Positions 32,085 to 41,158 of a stretch of 64,000 nt of DNA are shown piece by piece. The first letter of the stretch is position 1; every line of letters starts with the position of its first letter. Source of the stretch: Planctomycetia bacterium (lineage in GTDB: Bacteria; Planctomycetota; Planctomycetia; Pirellulales; UBA1268); contig JAPLNR010000033.1 in the NCBI GenBank assembly GCA_026401035.1, forward strand, positions 16,227 to 80,226, read 5' to 3'. The notes under the pieces were generated by a model, which was not told where the DNA came from, ran no database searches, and saw nothing but the letters and a program-made list of their open reading frames with translations. A program made the position numbers and the translations under genes.

Positions 32085-33172
32085 CCACGCAGCCGCTCCT
32101 CGTCGTGGAGAACCTCCAGACGCACTTTCCCGTGCGCCGCGGCCTGCTCCGCCGCGTCAGCGGCAGCGTTCAAGCGGTCGACGGCGTGAGCTTCTCGATT
32201 GCCAAGCGGCGCACGCTCGGGCTCGTCGGCGAAAGCGGCTGCGGCAAGACGACGGTCGGCCGCAGCATCCTCAGGCTCGTCGAGCCGACGGGGGGCGACG
32301 TGCGGTTTGCCGGCGCGAGCGTGCGCGGCATGAATGCCCGCGACCTGCGGGCGCTCCGCCGCCGGATGCAGATCGTGTTTCAGGATCCGTATGGCTCACT
32401 CAATCCACGGATGACGGTCCGCGGCATTCTCGAGGAGGGGCTCGTGATCCACCGCATGGGGGACGCACGGGACAGGCTCGCGCGGATGCGGCGGGCGCTC
32501 GACCGCACGGGCCTGACGGCGGCGACGCTCGAACGGTATCCGCACGAGTTCTCCGGCGGGCAGCGGCAGCGGATCGCGATCGCGCGGGCGCTCGTCCTCG
32601 AGCCCGAGTTTCTCGTGCTCGACGAGCCGATCTCGGCGCTCGACGTATCGATCCAGGCACAGGTCGTCAACCTGCTCGTGGAGCTCCGCGAGGAATTAGG
32701 GCTCACGTATCTCTTCATCTCGCACGATCTGTCGGTGGTCGAATACGTCTCCGACGACGTGGCCGTCATGTACCTCGGCCGGCTCGTCGAACGGGCCGAC
32801 GCCGCCGCGCTCTATCGCGCTCCGCTCCATCCCTACACGCTGGCGCTCTTCTCGGCGGTGCCCACCATCGACCCGGCCCGCCGCCGCCGCCGGATCGTGC
32901 TCACCGGCGACGTGCCGAGCCCCTCACGGCCGCCCCGCGGCTGCCGGTTTCATCCCCGCTGCCCGCTCGCGGAGAGCGTCTGCCGCGAGGTCGATCCGCC
33001 CGCAACGACGCTCGACGGCCACCTCGTGCACTGCCACGTCGCAGCCCGCGAACTCGAGCGATCGGCGGGCGACGTGCGGGCCGCCGCGGCCAGCATCGCC
33101 GAGGCGATGGCCGCCGCGTCCGCCAAACCGGCCTCCGACGCCGCGGCAGCTTCCGGTACACTCAAGGCGTAA
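32081..33172 (+). CDS. Peptide ABC transporter ATPase (DppF-like)
   Basis: A 363-residue ATPase. Seen: Walker [11 protein letters not shown]-loop [13 protein letters not shown], signature [18 protein letters not shown], Walker [13 protein letters not shown] and C-terminal [11 protein letters not shown]. The tail (residues 320-363) is Ala-rich and probably disordered. With the DppD-like ATPase it forms the heterodimer that powers the two permeases. Start overlaps the upstream stop as ATGA. Confidence 0.94.
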   Translation: MTTQPLLVVENLQTHFPVRRGLLRRVSGSVQAVDGVSFSIAKRRTLGLVGESGCGKTTVGRSILRLVEPTGGDVRFAGASVRGMNARDLRALRRRMQIVFQDPYGSLNPRMTVRGILEEGLVIHRMGDARDRLARMRRALDRTGLTAATLERYPHEFSGGQRQRIAIARALVLEPEFLVLDEPISALDVSIQAQVVNLLVELREELGLTYLFISHDLSVVEYVSDDVAVMYLGRLVERADAAALYRAPLHPYTLALFSAVPTIDPARRRRRIVLTGDVPSPSRPPRGCRFHPRCPLAESVCREVDPPATTLDGHLVHCHVAARELERSAGDVRAAAASIAEAMAAASAKPASDAAAASGTLKA

Positions 33173-33241
33173 CGCCGCCGGCCGCTGACCAAGGTCGCTG
33201 CAGCGGTGTTGCTCCAGTCCGACACCGCAATGAGGTCTGCG

Positions 33242-34093
33242 ATGAACCAGCAGCGAATGCTCCTGGCTGTGGTCGTCCTGATGACGGGAGCCGCGGCCCA
33301 TCCAAGTGCGGCGCAAAATCCGGAGACGCCACCGCCACGACGAGGCGGCCTGCTGCCGCAGCGGACGGCGGCCCCCAGCGTCGAGCCCATCTCCCGCGCC
33401 GAATTGCTGCGCCGCTTCGATCTCAACGCCGACGGCAGCATCGACGAAGCCGAGGCCGAGATGGCCCGGTCGCGGATGCGCCGCGAACGGGCCGAGGTGC
33501 TGCGCAACTCCGGCATCGATCCGGTGACGGGCCGGCCGCGGGGAGCTCCGCCGCCGCAGGCACCGGCAAAAGCCGTGGCGACACAGCCGCCCGCCAGCGG
33601 GCAGGCGGCAGGCGACGAATTGCTGCTGGTGCCGGGGCGGCCGGATGGCAGCGGCATCCCGCCGACAGCGCGTGATGCCAACGCCGGTGCCCGTCAGCCC
33701 GGCGGCGCGTCGCCGGTCTCCCCTGCGACGGAGCGGCCGATGGCCACCACCGGCGGCGTCCGCGCCGGCGCGCCCCCGGTCAGGCCGGGCTACGGCTCGC
33801 TCGGACCGAAGCCCAATCTCAATGCCGGTCGCCCGCTCGACGCACCGGCTGGGGGCCAGCGTGGGATTCAGGCTGGGATGCAAAGTGGCGGTCGGTCTGG
33901 CGCGCAGGCTGGCCCGCAGGCTGGCGTGCAGGGTGGAACGCCGGCACCTCGGCCGGGCCTGCCACGCACCGGCGGCGGCGTTTCCGGCCGCTCGACACAA
34001 AATGCCACGCCGTCCCGCGGGTCGCCACCACCGCGGCCGGGTCTGTTTCCGCAGGCTTCCCCCCGGATTTCGGCCGAAGACATCGGCCAATAA
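33242..34093 (+). CDS. Secreted single EF-hand protein with low-complexity tail
   Basis: A 283-residue exported protein. It has a signal peptide (RMLLAVVVLMTGAAAHPSAA), then one calcium-binding loop DLNADGSIDEAE near residues 55-66, followed by 200 residues of Pro/Gly/Arg/Ala-rich sequence including IQAGMQSGGRSGAQAGPQAG. I chose ATG 33242 because GAGGT precedes it by 5 nt. Short EF-hand proteins are common in planctomycete secretomes; the function is unknown. Confidence 0.75.
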   Translation: MNQQRMLLAVVVLMTGAAAHPSAAQNPETPPPRRGGLLPQRTAAPSVEPISRAELLRRFDLNADGSIDEAEAEMARSRMRRERAEVLRNSGIDPVTGRPRGAPPPQAPAKAVATQPPASGQAAGDELLLVPGRPDGSGIPPTARDANAGARQPGGASPVSPATERPMATTGGVRAGAPPVRPGYGSLGPKPNLNAGRPLDAPAGGQRGIQAGMQSGGRSGAQAGPQAGVQGGTPAPRPGLPRTGGGVSGRSTQNATPSRGSPPPRPGLFPQASPRISAEDIGQ

Positions 34094-34231
34094 CCCCGGT
34101 GTCGTTCCGATGCAGTCGTGCGTCAGCGGATTTCGCCGGGCGATTCCATTCGTTGAGATGACCGCGCCTCCGTGCATAGAATCAGCGGCCCGTTCCGCTT
34201 GATTGCCCGTCGGCCGCGCCTGGGAGGATTC

Positions 34232-36823
34232 ATGCTCGCTCGGTTCCCGCTTTCCATCCATCGGATGCTGCTCTGCCTCGTCGTCGGCGGCATCTGCGCC
34301 GGGCACGGCGTGTCGCCGGCTGCCGCCGATCAGGCGGCGCCGCTCGTCTCGGCGACCGACTCGCGGCGGGTCTTCGTGTCGGGCGTTCCCGATCGGTTCA
34401 ACCGCGTACGGGCCGCGGTGGAGCAGGCGAAGAAGGAGAGCGGCCGCGACTACCGCGTCATCGTGGTGGGCGATGCCGGCGCCGGCGGGCAGTCGGCGAA
34501 GAACATGCTCGAGACCGTGATCGACCGCTGGCGAAAAGAGAGCCCGACGGCGGACGGCAGGCCCGTCGGTTTCGACCCCGCCCGCGACGTGACGATCGTG
34601 CTCGATGCGAAGGGTCGCACGATCGCGATGCGAGCGCCCTGGGGCCTCGAGGTGTCGAGCGGACTCGATCCCGCCACGATCGAGGAGGAACTGATCAAGA
34701 AGGTCTTCGTGCCACGGGCGAAGGACGAGCAGTATGACGAGGGGCTGTCAGACCTCGTGGTCGCCACCGAGACCTGGGTGAAGAACCGGGCCGACCGTGA
34801 CAAGGCGCGGGTCGAGGCGGCCCGCGTCTTCCGTACCCGCACGCTGCCCATCGGGCTCATGGCCGCGGGGGTGCTCGGTGGGCTGACGGTGTTTTTCATC
34901 CAGCGTTCCCGGCACGACCGCCGCCTGCACGAGGCCCGCACAAAACTCGCCGCCTTCAAGGGGGAGGTGGTCGCGCTTTCCGACCTGCTCGACAGTCAGC
35001 AGGAGCGGCACCGCCTGCTGCCGCACACCGACCCCGACTTCAAGACGCCGATGCAGGGGGCGACCCGCTCGACCTACGACACGGTGCAGACCTCGATCCG
35101 CCGCTATCGCGAACGTTGGCTGGGGCTCATGGACGTCTGGGAGCGGGCCGAAGGCCGGATCGACTCCGAGTGGTTCCTGGGCACGGCCGAGGCCGAGGCC
35201 GCGATTAGACTGCTCGACTCGGCCGACGCGCGGCCGCCGCTGGCCGACGTGGCCGGGGAATGCCGGGCCCCGCTCGACGTGCTGGAACAGGCACACGAGA
35301 CGGCCCGCACACTGGCCGACAAACTCGATGTCACGCTCGGCACGGCCGGCGGCCGGCTCGAACAGTTCGCAGCCCGCGGCCGCTCGTCCGCCGTCTTCCA
35401 GGCCACCATCGCCCACGTCGCCCGCAATCTTGCGGTCGCACGGCAATCGCTCGAGGCCGATCCCGTCGAGGCGCGAGGCCGGCTCGAGGAGGCGACGGCG
35501 GCGCTCGGGGGCACACTCGGGCGGATCGACGCCTTCGAGGCGGCGGATGATCGACGCGGCCGGGCGTCGCAGTCGGCCGCCGATGCGGAGCAGAAGATCA
35601 AGGCCAAGCGGGCCGAGGGCTGGCTGCTGGCGGAGCCCGGCGCCGATCCGCAGGCCCTGGTCGACGAGTCTCGGGAGCAGGTTGGTCTGGCGGCCCAACT
35701 GCTCGACGCGGGTGAACTCGAGGGTGCAATCAAGAACGTCGAACTCGCCGAGCGCGGTGCCGCCGAGGCACTGGCCATGCTCGAGAGCATCGTCGCCGCC
35801 AAGACCCGCATCGACGAACTGCTCCCCGGGTGCATGGCCCGGCTCGAGGCGCTTGCCGCCCGCCGCAGCCAGACCATCCAGGCCCTCGAGCAGATGGCCG
35901 CGGCCTACGCCGAGAGTTCCTGGACGGATCTCGCCGACAACACGGCCAAGGCCGACGAGGGCCTGGCCCGGATCAGGACGCTGATCACCGAGGCCCAGAC
36001 GGCGGCGGAGCCCGGCAGGCAGCACTTCTTCCGGGCGCTGGCGCTCCTCGAGGAGGTCGTGCGGCAGCAGGAATGGGTCGCGGGCTGCCAGATGGCAGTC
36101 ACCGATCGGCGGACGGAACTCGACGGCCTGCGTTCCTCCCTGCCGGCCCGCTGCACCACGCTGGCCCAGCGGGTGGGCGGGCTCGAGCAGCGGCTCGAGC
36201 GGCAGCGAACCGACCGCGTGCGGGCCAACGAACATGCCCGCGAGGCCGGCCGATTGGTGCAGAGTGCGGAGCAGGGCCTGCGGGTGCCGCGGCCCGATCT
36301 GCTCCAGTCTGGACGGGTGCTCGATGCCGCCGACACGGCGGCCGTGCGGGCGGAAGAACTGGCGACCGAGGACGACCGGCTCGCGCGGCAGGCATTCGCG
36401 GAAATCGAGGAGACCGACAGCCTCATCCGGCGGGCGGCCGCCTGGTATGCCGAGGGTGTATCGGCCGATGTTCGTGCCGCCATCTCGGCGCTCGAACAGT
36501 CGAAGGCGCTGCTCACACGGCAGCGTTACGAAGACTCGATCAAGGCTGCGGCGGAGGCCGCACGGCTCGGCCGCGAGGCCTATGCGACGGCCACCGCCGA
36601 GGCGGAGCGGCGCCGGCAGAAGCGGCTGCAGGATATCCAGCGGCGACAGATGGAGGATGCGTTTGGACGCCTGTCGCGGGGCGCGGGGCCGTGGATGATC
36701 TCCCTGCCGAGCGGCAGCTTCACGGGTCCTGATCCATGGCGCTCGATAGGCCGCTCGATCGGCGGATCGTCGCGCTCCGCCGGCGGCAGTTGGTCGCGGG
36801 ACATCGCCGAGGTCCGCTGGTGA
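34232..36823 (+). CDS. TPM-domain membrane protein with long coiled-coil region
   Basis: An 863-residue protein. ATG 34232 follows GGGAGGATTC. Order: signal peptide (IHRMLLCLVVGGICAGHGV), a TPM-like domain (residues about 35-190; DYRVIVVGDAGAGGQ, then GFDPARDVTIVLDAKGRTIA), one membrane segment (LPIGLMAAGVLGGLTVFFI), then about 600 residues of predicted coiled coil and a Gly/Ser-rich C terminus. TPM proteins include the photosystem II repair factor Psb32 and MOLO-1; the coiled-coil addition is unusual. It may be a structural envelope protein. Confidence 0.72.
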   Translation: MLARFPLSIHRMLLCLVVGGICAGHGVSPAAADQAAPLVSATDSRRVFVSGVPDRFNRVRAAVEQAKKESGRDYRVIVVGDAGAGGQSAKNMLETVIDRWRKESPTADGRPVGFDPARDVTIVLDAKGRTIAMRAPWGLEVSSGLDPATIEEELIKKVFVPRAKDEQYDEGLSDLVVATETWVKNRADRDKARVEAARVFRTRTLPIGLMAAGVLGGLTVFFIQRSRHDRRLHEARTKLAAFKGEVVALSDLLDSQQERHRLLPHTDPDFKTPMQGATRSTYDTVQTSIRRYRERWLGLMDVWERAEGRIDSEWFLGTAEAEAAIRLLDSADARPPLADVAGECRAPLDVLEQAHETARTLADKLDVTLGTAGGRLEQFAARGRSSAVFQATIAHVARNLAVARQSLEADPVEARGRLEEATAALGGTLGRIDAFEAADDRRGRASQSAADAEQKIKAKRAEGWLLAEPGADPQALVDESREQVGLAAQLLDAGELEGAIKNVELAERGAAEALAMLESIVAAKTRIDELLPGCMARLEALAARRSQTIQALEQMAAAYAESSWTDLADNTAKADEGLARIRTLITEAQTAAEPGRQHFFRALALLEEVVRQQEWVAGCQMAVTDRRTELDGLRSSLPARCTTLAQRVGGLEQRLERQRTDRVRANEHAREAGRLVQSAEQGLRVPRPDLLQSGRVLDAADTAAVRAEELATEDDRLARQAFAEIEETDSLIRRAAAWYAEGVSADVRAAISALEQSKALLTRQRYEDSIKAAAEAARLGREAYATATAEAERRRQKRLQDIQRRQMEDAFGRLSRGAGPWMISLPSGSFTGPDPWRSIGRSIGGSSRSAGGSWSRDIAEVRW

Positions 36824-36838
36824 GCACCCCGTCGGGGC

Positions 36839-37699
36839 TCAGCGGACCGTGATCGGCTGGATGTCGAGCGCGCCGATCTTCGCGGCCGGCGTCGGCTTGG
36901 AGGATTCCTCCGTGATCACCGTCTGGACGACCCGCTGCACGAGCATTCTTTCGAGCGTTTGGACCCGGCTGCGGACCGCCGTGGGGATTTGGCTCCACTG
37001 CTCGGGCGTCTCGATCGCGTCGTTGAAGATGATCCGCGAACGGGCATCCTTGACGACAAGCCTTTTCTCGTCGCCTCCGGTCAGGTGAACCGAGTAATCG
37101 GAATCGCGTTGCAGCAACGATCCATCTGATAATTGCCGGACGGTGCCGGTCGTGGCCGTCATCCTTGCCGGCTTGGCGGGTCCGGTGGGGAGCGCGGTCT
37201 TCGTCGGCACCATTGCCAGTACCGATGCCGCGGGCTTGAGCGCGGCACGGCCGTGGGGCGACTGCGGCGCGACCGGCCGCAACCGCAGGGAAACTTCGGT
37301 CTGCCGACCGTCGCGGATCACGCGGCAGACGAGGGGCGCATCCCTGCCCGACTCCTCGAGCAGGGTCAGGAGCTGTTCGGGCACGACGAGCAACTGGTCG
37401 TCGAGCGACACGAGCACGTCATGCTGCTGGAGCCCCGCCTTCTCGGCGGTCGAACCGATGGCAACTTCCTCCACGATCAACCCGGCGCCACGCTCCATGG
37501 CGAGCTGCCGGCGCAGCACGGCCGGGGCCCGCGATGTCGTGAGTCCCGCCCACGGCGGGCTCGCCTGGGCGGCAATCTCTCCCACCGGCTGGATATGAGA
37601 TCGGGGGGCGGGCGTCGGCTTCGAGGCATTCTCTTCGGCTGCCAGTGATGCTGCGGCAAGGCTGATGAACACCGTGCCGGCGATGAACTGTGGCCGCAT
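36839..37699 (-). CDS. Secreted PDZ domain protein
   Basis: A 286-residue exported protein from ATG 37699 with a signal peptide (FIAGTVFISLAAASLAAEE) and one PDZ domain at about residues 65-140 (GLIVEEVAIGSTAEKAGLQQ, HDVLVSLDDQLLV). The C-terminal part (SDGSLLQRDSDYSVHLTGGD, EKRLVVKDARSRIIF) is unassigned. No protease domain is seen, so it is probably a binding or scaffold protein. It converges with the coiled-coil protein, 15 bp away. Confidence 0.77.
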   Translation of the reverse strand: MRPQFIAGTVFISLAAASLAAEENASKPTPAPRSHIQPVGEIAAQASPPWAGLTTSRAPAVLRRQLAMERGAGLIVEEVAIGSTAEKAGLQQHDVLVSLDDQLLVVPEQLLTLLEESGRDAPLVCRVIRDGRQTEVSLRLRPVAPQSPHGRAALKPAASVLAMVPTKTALPTGPAKPARMTATTGTVRQLSDGSLLQRDSDYSVHLTGGDEKRLVVKDARSRIIFNDAIETPEQWSQIPTAVRSRVQTLERMLVQRVVQTVITEESSKPTPAAKIGALDIQPITVR

Positions 37700-38040
37700 G
37701 GTCGTGATCACTCGTGATGACGGAATGGGAGTGGAAATATTGGCTGCACCAACGGGGTTGTGACGGGAAGACCACCGACTCGCCAGATGACTTTGGCCAT
37801 CCCGTCCCCAGCGACGCCACCGACAGGCAGGCTGGGGGGAGCAGGCAGCCTGGCGGACGCCGGTCGCAGTGAAAGGCTGGTCAATCTGCGGCAGGCTGTT
37901 CATTCGCAGGGGGAACAGGAGGGCCGGTTCGATTCTGCCGTCTGGTGGGGTCGATACCCAATGGCAGCCGGAGAGGCGGAGTTGTTCCGCCTCACGGAGA
38001 CGTTTTCCGGCCTTGGTTTCTTCGAGCGGGGGGATTTGTC

Positions 38041-39105
38041 ATGGCGACTTGGATTGCTGCACATCGGACATTCACGCTGGCCGCCTACGCTGCCCTCGGC
38101 ATCGCCTGTGCGACCGCCGCGACCGCCGCGCCCACCGCGCCGCAGCCGCCCGCGCCGAAGCCCACCGCGCCGAAGCCGGCCGTGGCCAAGAAACCGGTGC
38201 TCGTGCCGGGCACTGGCTCGGTCGCCAAGGGCGCCACCGACACCTTCGAAGACGAGAAGTGGTCGTGGAACTACAACCATCCCAAGAGTTCCGAGGAGCA
38301 GGACAAGCGCATGCGCGGCCCGATGGCCAAGAGCGTCAACCGTCTCTGGTTCGAGGGGCCGAAGCGGGGCACGCCCGACGTCGTGAAGCGGATCGCACTG
38401 CCGACCCCGGGCTTGGAGGGGAGCACGCACGGCATGCTGATCGCATCGCTGCGCACCGGCATCCCGGGTAAGATCACCTACGAAATGCAGCAGGACGACC
38501 TGATCTTCGCGGCCAGTCGCAGCATCGGCCGGGGCATCGCGGTGGCCGACAGCCCGAGCATCGTGACGCGGGTCTATCTCCCGCCCTTCGAGCAGTGGGA
38601 GAAGCGGAACGGGCCCTCGTTCGGGTTCCGTGCCGGCTGCTACACCCACGCCATCATCACCGGCGAGGATCATCCCGATAAGGGCCGCTTCGGCCTCGAG
38701 GAATACTGGCCCGGCATGTTCATCTGCTTCGAGCCGGCCAACGCCAAGAAGAAGACCGAAGACGCCGCCTACCTCCGCGTTCGGGGTGGTCGCAACGGCG
38801 GCGAGATCCGCGGCCCGCAGATGAAGGAGCTCGGCTGGTGGACGCTCGGCCTCTCCTTCTCGCCGGACGGCATGGTTCACTACTTCGCAAGCCCCGGCGT
38901 GGACGATCTCACGATGGACGACCACATCACCTCGCAGTTTCCCTACGGCTATCGCACCGAAACCCTGAAGACGTTCTTCTACAACGTCTGCACGAAGGAC
39001 GACGGCAAGACGTGGAGCACGCCCTGGGTGGTGGACGATCCCAGGATCTACTTCGTGAAGCGGCCGCAGGTGGCGACGGGCAAGCCGCCCGTCCGGAGGA
39101 AGTAG
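38041..39105 (+). CDS. Secreted planctomycete protein of unknown function
   Basis: A 354-residue exported protein: signal peptide (HRTFTLAAYAALGIACATAA), Pro/Lys/Ala-rich linker (PQPPAPKPTAPKPAVAKK), then a globular domain of about 300 residues with GSTHGMLIASLRTGIPGKIT and GWWTLGLSFSPDGMVHYFAS. The latter suggests a beta-sandwich, lectin-like fold, but I do not recognise the family. Its TAG stop occurs in AAGTAGGCAGG, a degenerate form of the GTAG repeat that follows in full at 39129-39150. Confidence 0.72.
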   Translation: MATWIAAHRTFTLAAYAALGIACATAATAAPTAPQPPAPKPTAPKPAVAKKPVLVPGTGSVAKGATDTFEDEKWSWNYNHPKSSEEQDKRMRGPMAKSVNRLWFEGPKRGTPDVVKRIALPTPGLEGSTHGMLIASLRTGIPGKITYEMQQDDLIFAASRSIGRGIAVADSPSIVTRVYLPPFEQWEKRNGPSFGFRAGCYTHAIITGEDHPDKGRFGLEEYWPGMFICFEPANAKKKTEDAAYLRVRGGRNGGEIRGPQMKELGWWTLGLSFSPDGMVHYFASPGVDDLTMDDHITSQFPYGYRTETLKTFFYNVCTKDDGKTWSTPWVVDDPRIYFVKRPQVATGKPPVRRK

Positions 39106-39532
39106 GCAGGTCGCCAGCGGAGAAGGCAGACAGGCTGAAGCCTGTCCTACTTTTACCAACCTGGCACAGGCCCGGAGGGCCGGGTAGTAACCTGCAACCG
39201 TGGGTTGCCAAGGAAAAATGAACACGACGTTCATGTTTTCCGTGAAGCCACCCGCTGAGGAGACGGTCGGGGGCACGCGCAGAAGACGCAGATAATTGCG
39301 ACTCACGGACGCTTCGCAATCGCCCACGAGCCTCCTGTAGCAATTTCCGCGGCTCCGAGCATGTCACCGCCGGCGAACAATACGGCCAGCCGGCTCACGC
39401 CAGACCATGACAGGCTAAAGCCCGTCCTACTTTCCGGACAGCAAGCGCCGTGCCGAACAGGATTGAGCCTGTTCCCGACGATCCGGGCAGTGGATGTTGC
39501 CGGGTCGGCATGACCTGGCATACCCTGCAGGC
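39106..39532. repeat. Gene-free 427-bp stretch with REP-like hairpins
   Basis: No gene is seen here. It contains two GACAGGC hairpins in minus orientation (39129-39150 and 39409-39430, each ending CCTAC), a CCCGG-AGGG-CCGGG hairpin followed by TAG (39171-39187), GCAACC-GTG-GGTTGC (39194-39208), a 12-bp stem GGAAAAATGAAC with its complement at 39229-39241, and GTGCCGAACAGGATTG (39450-39465), which also flanks the cluster at 22780-23309. Confidence 0.75.
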
Positions 39533-41158
39533 ATGCAGCGGCGCGACTGGTTCAAACACGTTTCGGTGGCCGGGCTAGCACTTGCGGCCGGCCGCTGGCA
39601 GGTGACCACTGCCCGGGCGGCCGGCATCGCGGATGTTTTCTCGTCACTCGCCGACTCCGCGCTTGGCAAGGCCACTGCGCTCGGGGCGTCGTTCGCGGAT
39701 CTGCATGTCATGCAGTCCGACTCAGAATCGCTCTTCGTCCGCGAGGAGATGGTGCAGGGGGTGCGGGCCGACTCGACGCTCGGCTGCTCGGTACGGGTGC
39801 TCGTCAACGGGGCCTGGGGGTTCGCGGCGAGTACCGATCTTTCGGTCGCCGGCGTCGTGCGACTCGCGGAGTCGGCCGTGGCGATCGCCCGGGCGCAGGC
39901 CGGCTGGCGGGGCCAGCCGGTGGAGATCGAGACGCTTCCCGCCCACTCCGCCCGCTGGGAGCAGCCGGTCGACGTAGATCCCTTCACCGTGCCGCTCGAG
40001 GAGAAGGTCGAACGGCTGCTGGCCATCAGCGGCGCCGCCCGCGTTGCCGGCGCCGACTTCTGCACCGTCGGGCTCCAGCAGGTGCGGGAGCGGAAATGGC
40101 TGGCCAACAGTTTCGGAAGCCGGATCGAGCAAACCCGAATCCGGGTGGCCCCGACGTTCACCGCCACGGTGACCGACCCCAAGACCGGCCGCTTCGCCTC
40201 CCGCGACAGCCTCGCGCCCCCCCGCGGAGCCGGCTGGGAGCATCCGCGCGACTGGGATTTCATCGCCGAGGCGACCCTTGCCGTCGAGCAGGCGCGGGAG
40301 AAGATGGCGGCTCCCTCCGTGACACCGGGCCGGAAGGATCTCGTGATCGCGCCGAGCAACCTCTGGCTCACGATCCACGAGACGGTGGGGCATCCCACCG
40401 AACTCGACCGCGCCCTCGGCTACGAGGCGAACTTCGCGGGCACCTCCTTCTGCACGCCGGACAAACTCGACCGGCTGCAATACGGCAGCGAACTGGTGAC
40501 GATCCGCGCCGATCGCACCGCGTCGCAGGGGCTCGCCACGACGGCCTTCGACGACGATGGCGTTGAGACGGCGGGGAAGGAGTTCCCGATCATCGAGCGG
40601 GGTGTGTTTCGGAATTTTCAGACGGCCCTCGGACAGGCGGCGCTCATCGGCCGCGCCGGCTCCAACGCCTGCGCCTATGCCGACGGATTCGCCGCATTCC
40701 CGCTGCAACGGATGCCAAATATTTCGCTCCAGCCGGGCCCCGATCCCGCGGTCACGGTCGCTGATCTCATCGCCGGAGTCGATGACGGCATCTACATCGA
40801 GGGGAACGGCAGCTGGAGCATCGACCAGCAGCGGTACAACTTCCAATTCACCGGCACGGTCTTTCATCGGATCACGGGGGGCAGGCTCGACGGCATGCTC
40901 CGCGACGTGGCCTATCAGGGCAACTCGGTCGACTTCTGGAACGCCTGCGATGGACTGGGGGGCGCGGCGGCGTGCGAATTGCGCGGCGCCTTCCACTGCG
41001 GCAAGGGGCAGCCGCCGCAGGCGGCACCGGTTTCCCATGCCGCGGTGCCGGCCCGGTTTCGCGGCGTCAACGTCCTCAACACCGCCGCGGAGGCGGGTGG
41101 CCGGGCCGGCGCGGCCGGTGGTGCCTGCAACGGGGGGAGCCTCCGACGATGGGCCTGA
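39533..41158 (+). CDS. tldD: TAT-exported TldD-family metalloprotease
   Basis: A 541-residue TldD homologue. The zinc-binding motif is IHETVGHPTELDR (HExxxH type) near residue 282, and the family core follows (GTVFHRITGGRLDGMLRDVA). Residues 1-30 (MQRRDWFKHVSVAGLALAAG) form a twin-arginine signal, unlike the cytosolic E. coli enzyme. TldD/TldE heterodimers process peptides such as microcin B17 and CcdA. It overlaps the TldE partner by 10 bp. Confidence 0.9.
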   Translation: MQRRDWFKHVSVAGLALAAGRWQVTTARAAGIADVFSSLADSALGKATALGASFADLHVMQSDSESLFVREEMVQGVRADSTLGCSVRVLVNGAWGFAASTDLSVAGVVRLAESAVAIARAQAGWRGQPVEIETLPAHSARWEQPVDVDPFTVPLEEKVERLLAISGAARVAGADFCTVGLQQVRERKWLANSFGSRIEQTRIRVAPTFTATVTDPKTGRFASRDSLAPPRGAGWEHPRDWDFIAEATLAVEQAREKMAAPSVTPGRKDLVIAPSNLWLTIHETVGHPTELDRALGYEANFAGTSFCTPDKLDRLQYGSELVTIRADRTASQGLATTAFDDDGVETAGKEFPIIERGVFRNFQTALGQAALIGRAGSNACAYADGFAAFPLQRMPNISLQPGPDPAVTVADLIAGVDDGIYIEGNGSWSIDQQRYNFQFTGTVFHRITGGRLDGMLRDVAYQGNSVDFWNACDGLGGAAACELRGAFHCGKGQPPQAAPVSHAAVPARFRGVNVLNTAAEAGGRAGAAGGACNGGSLRRWA

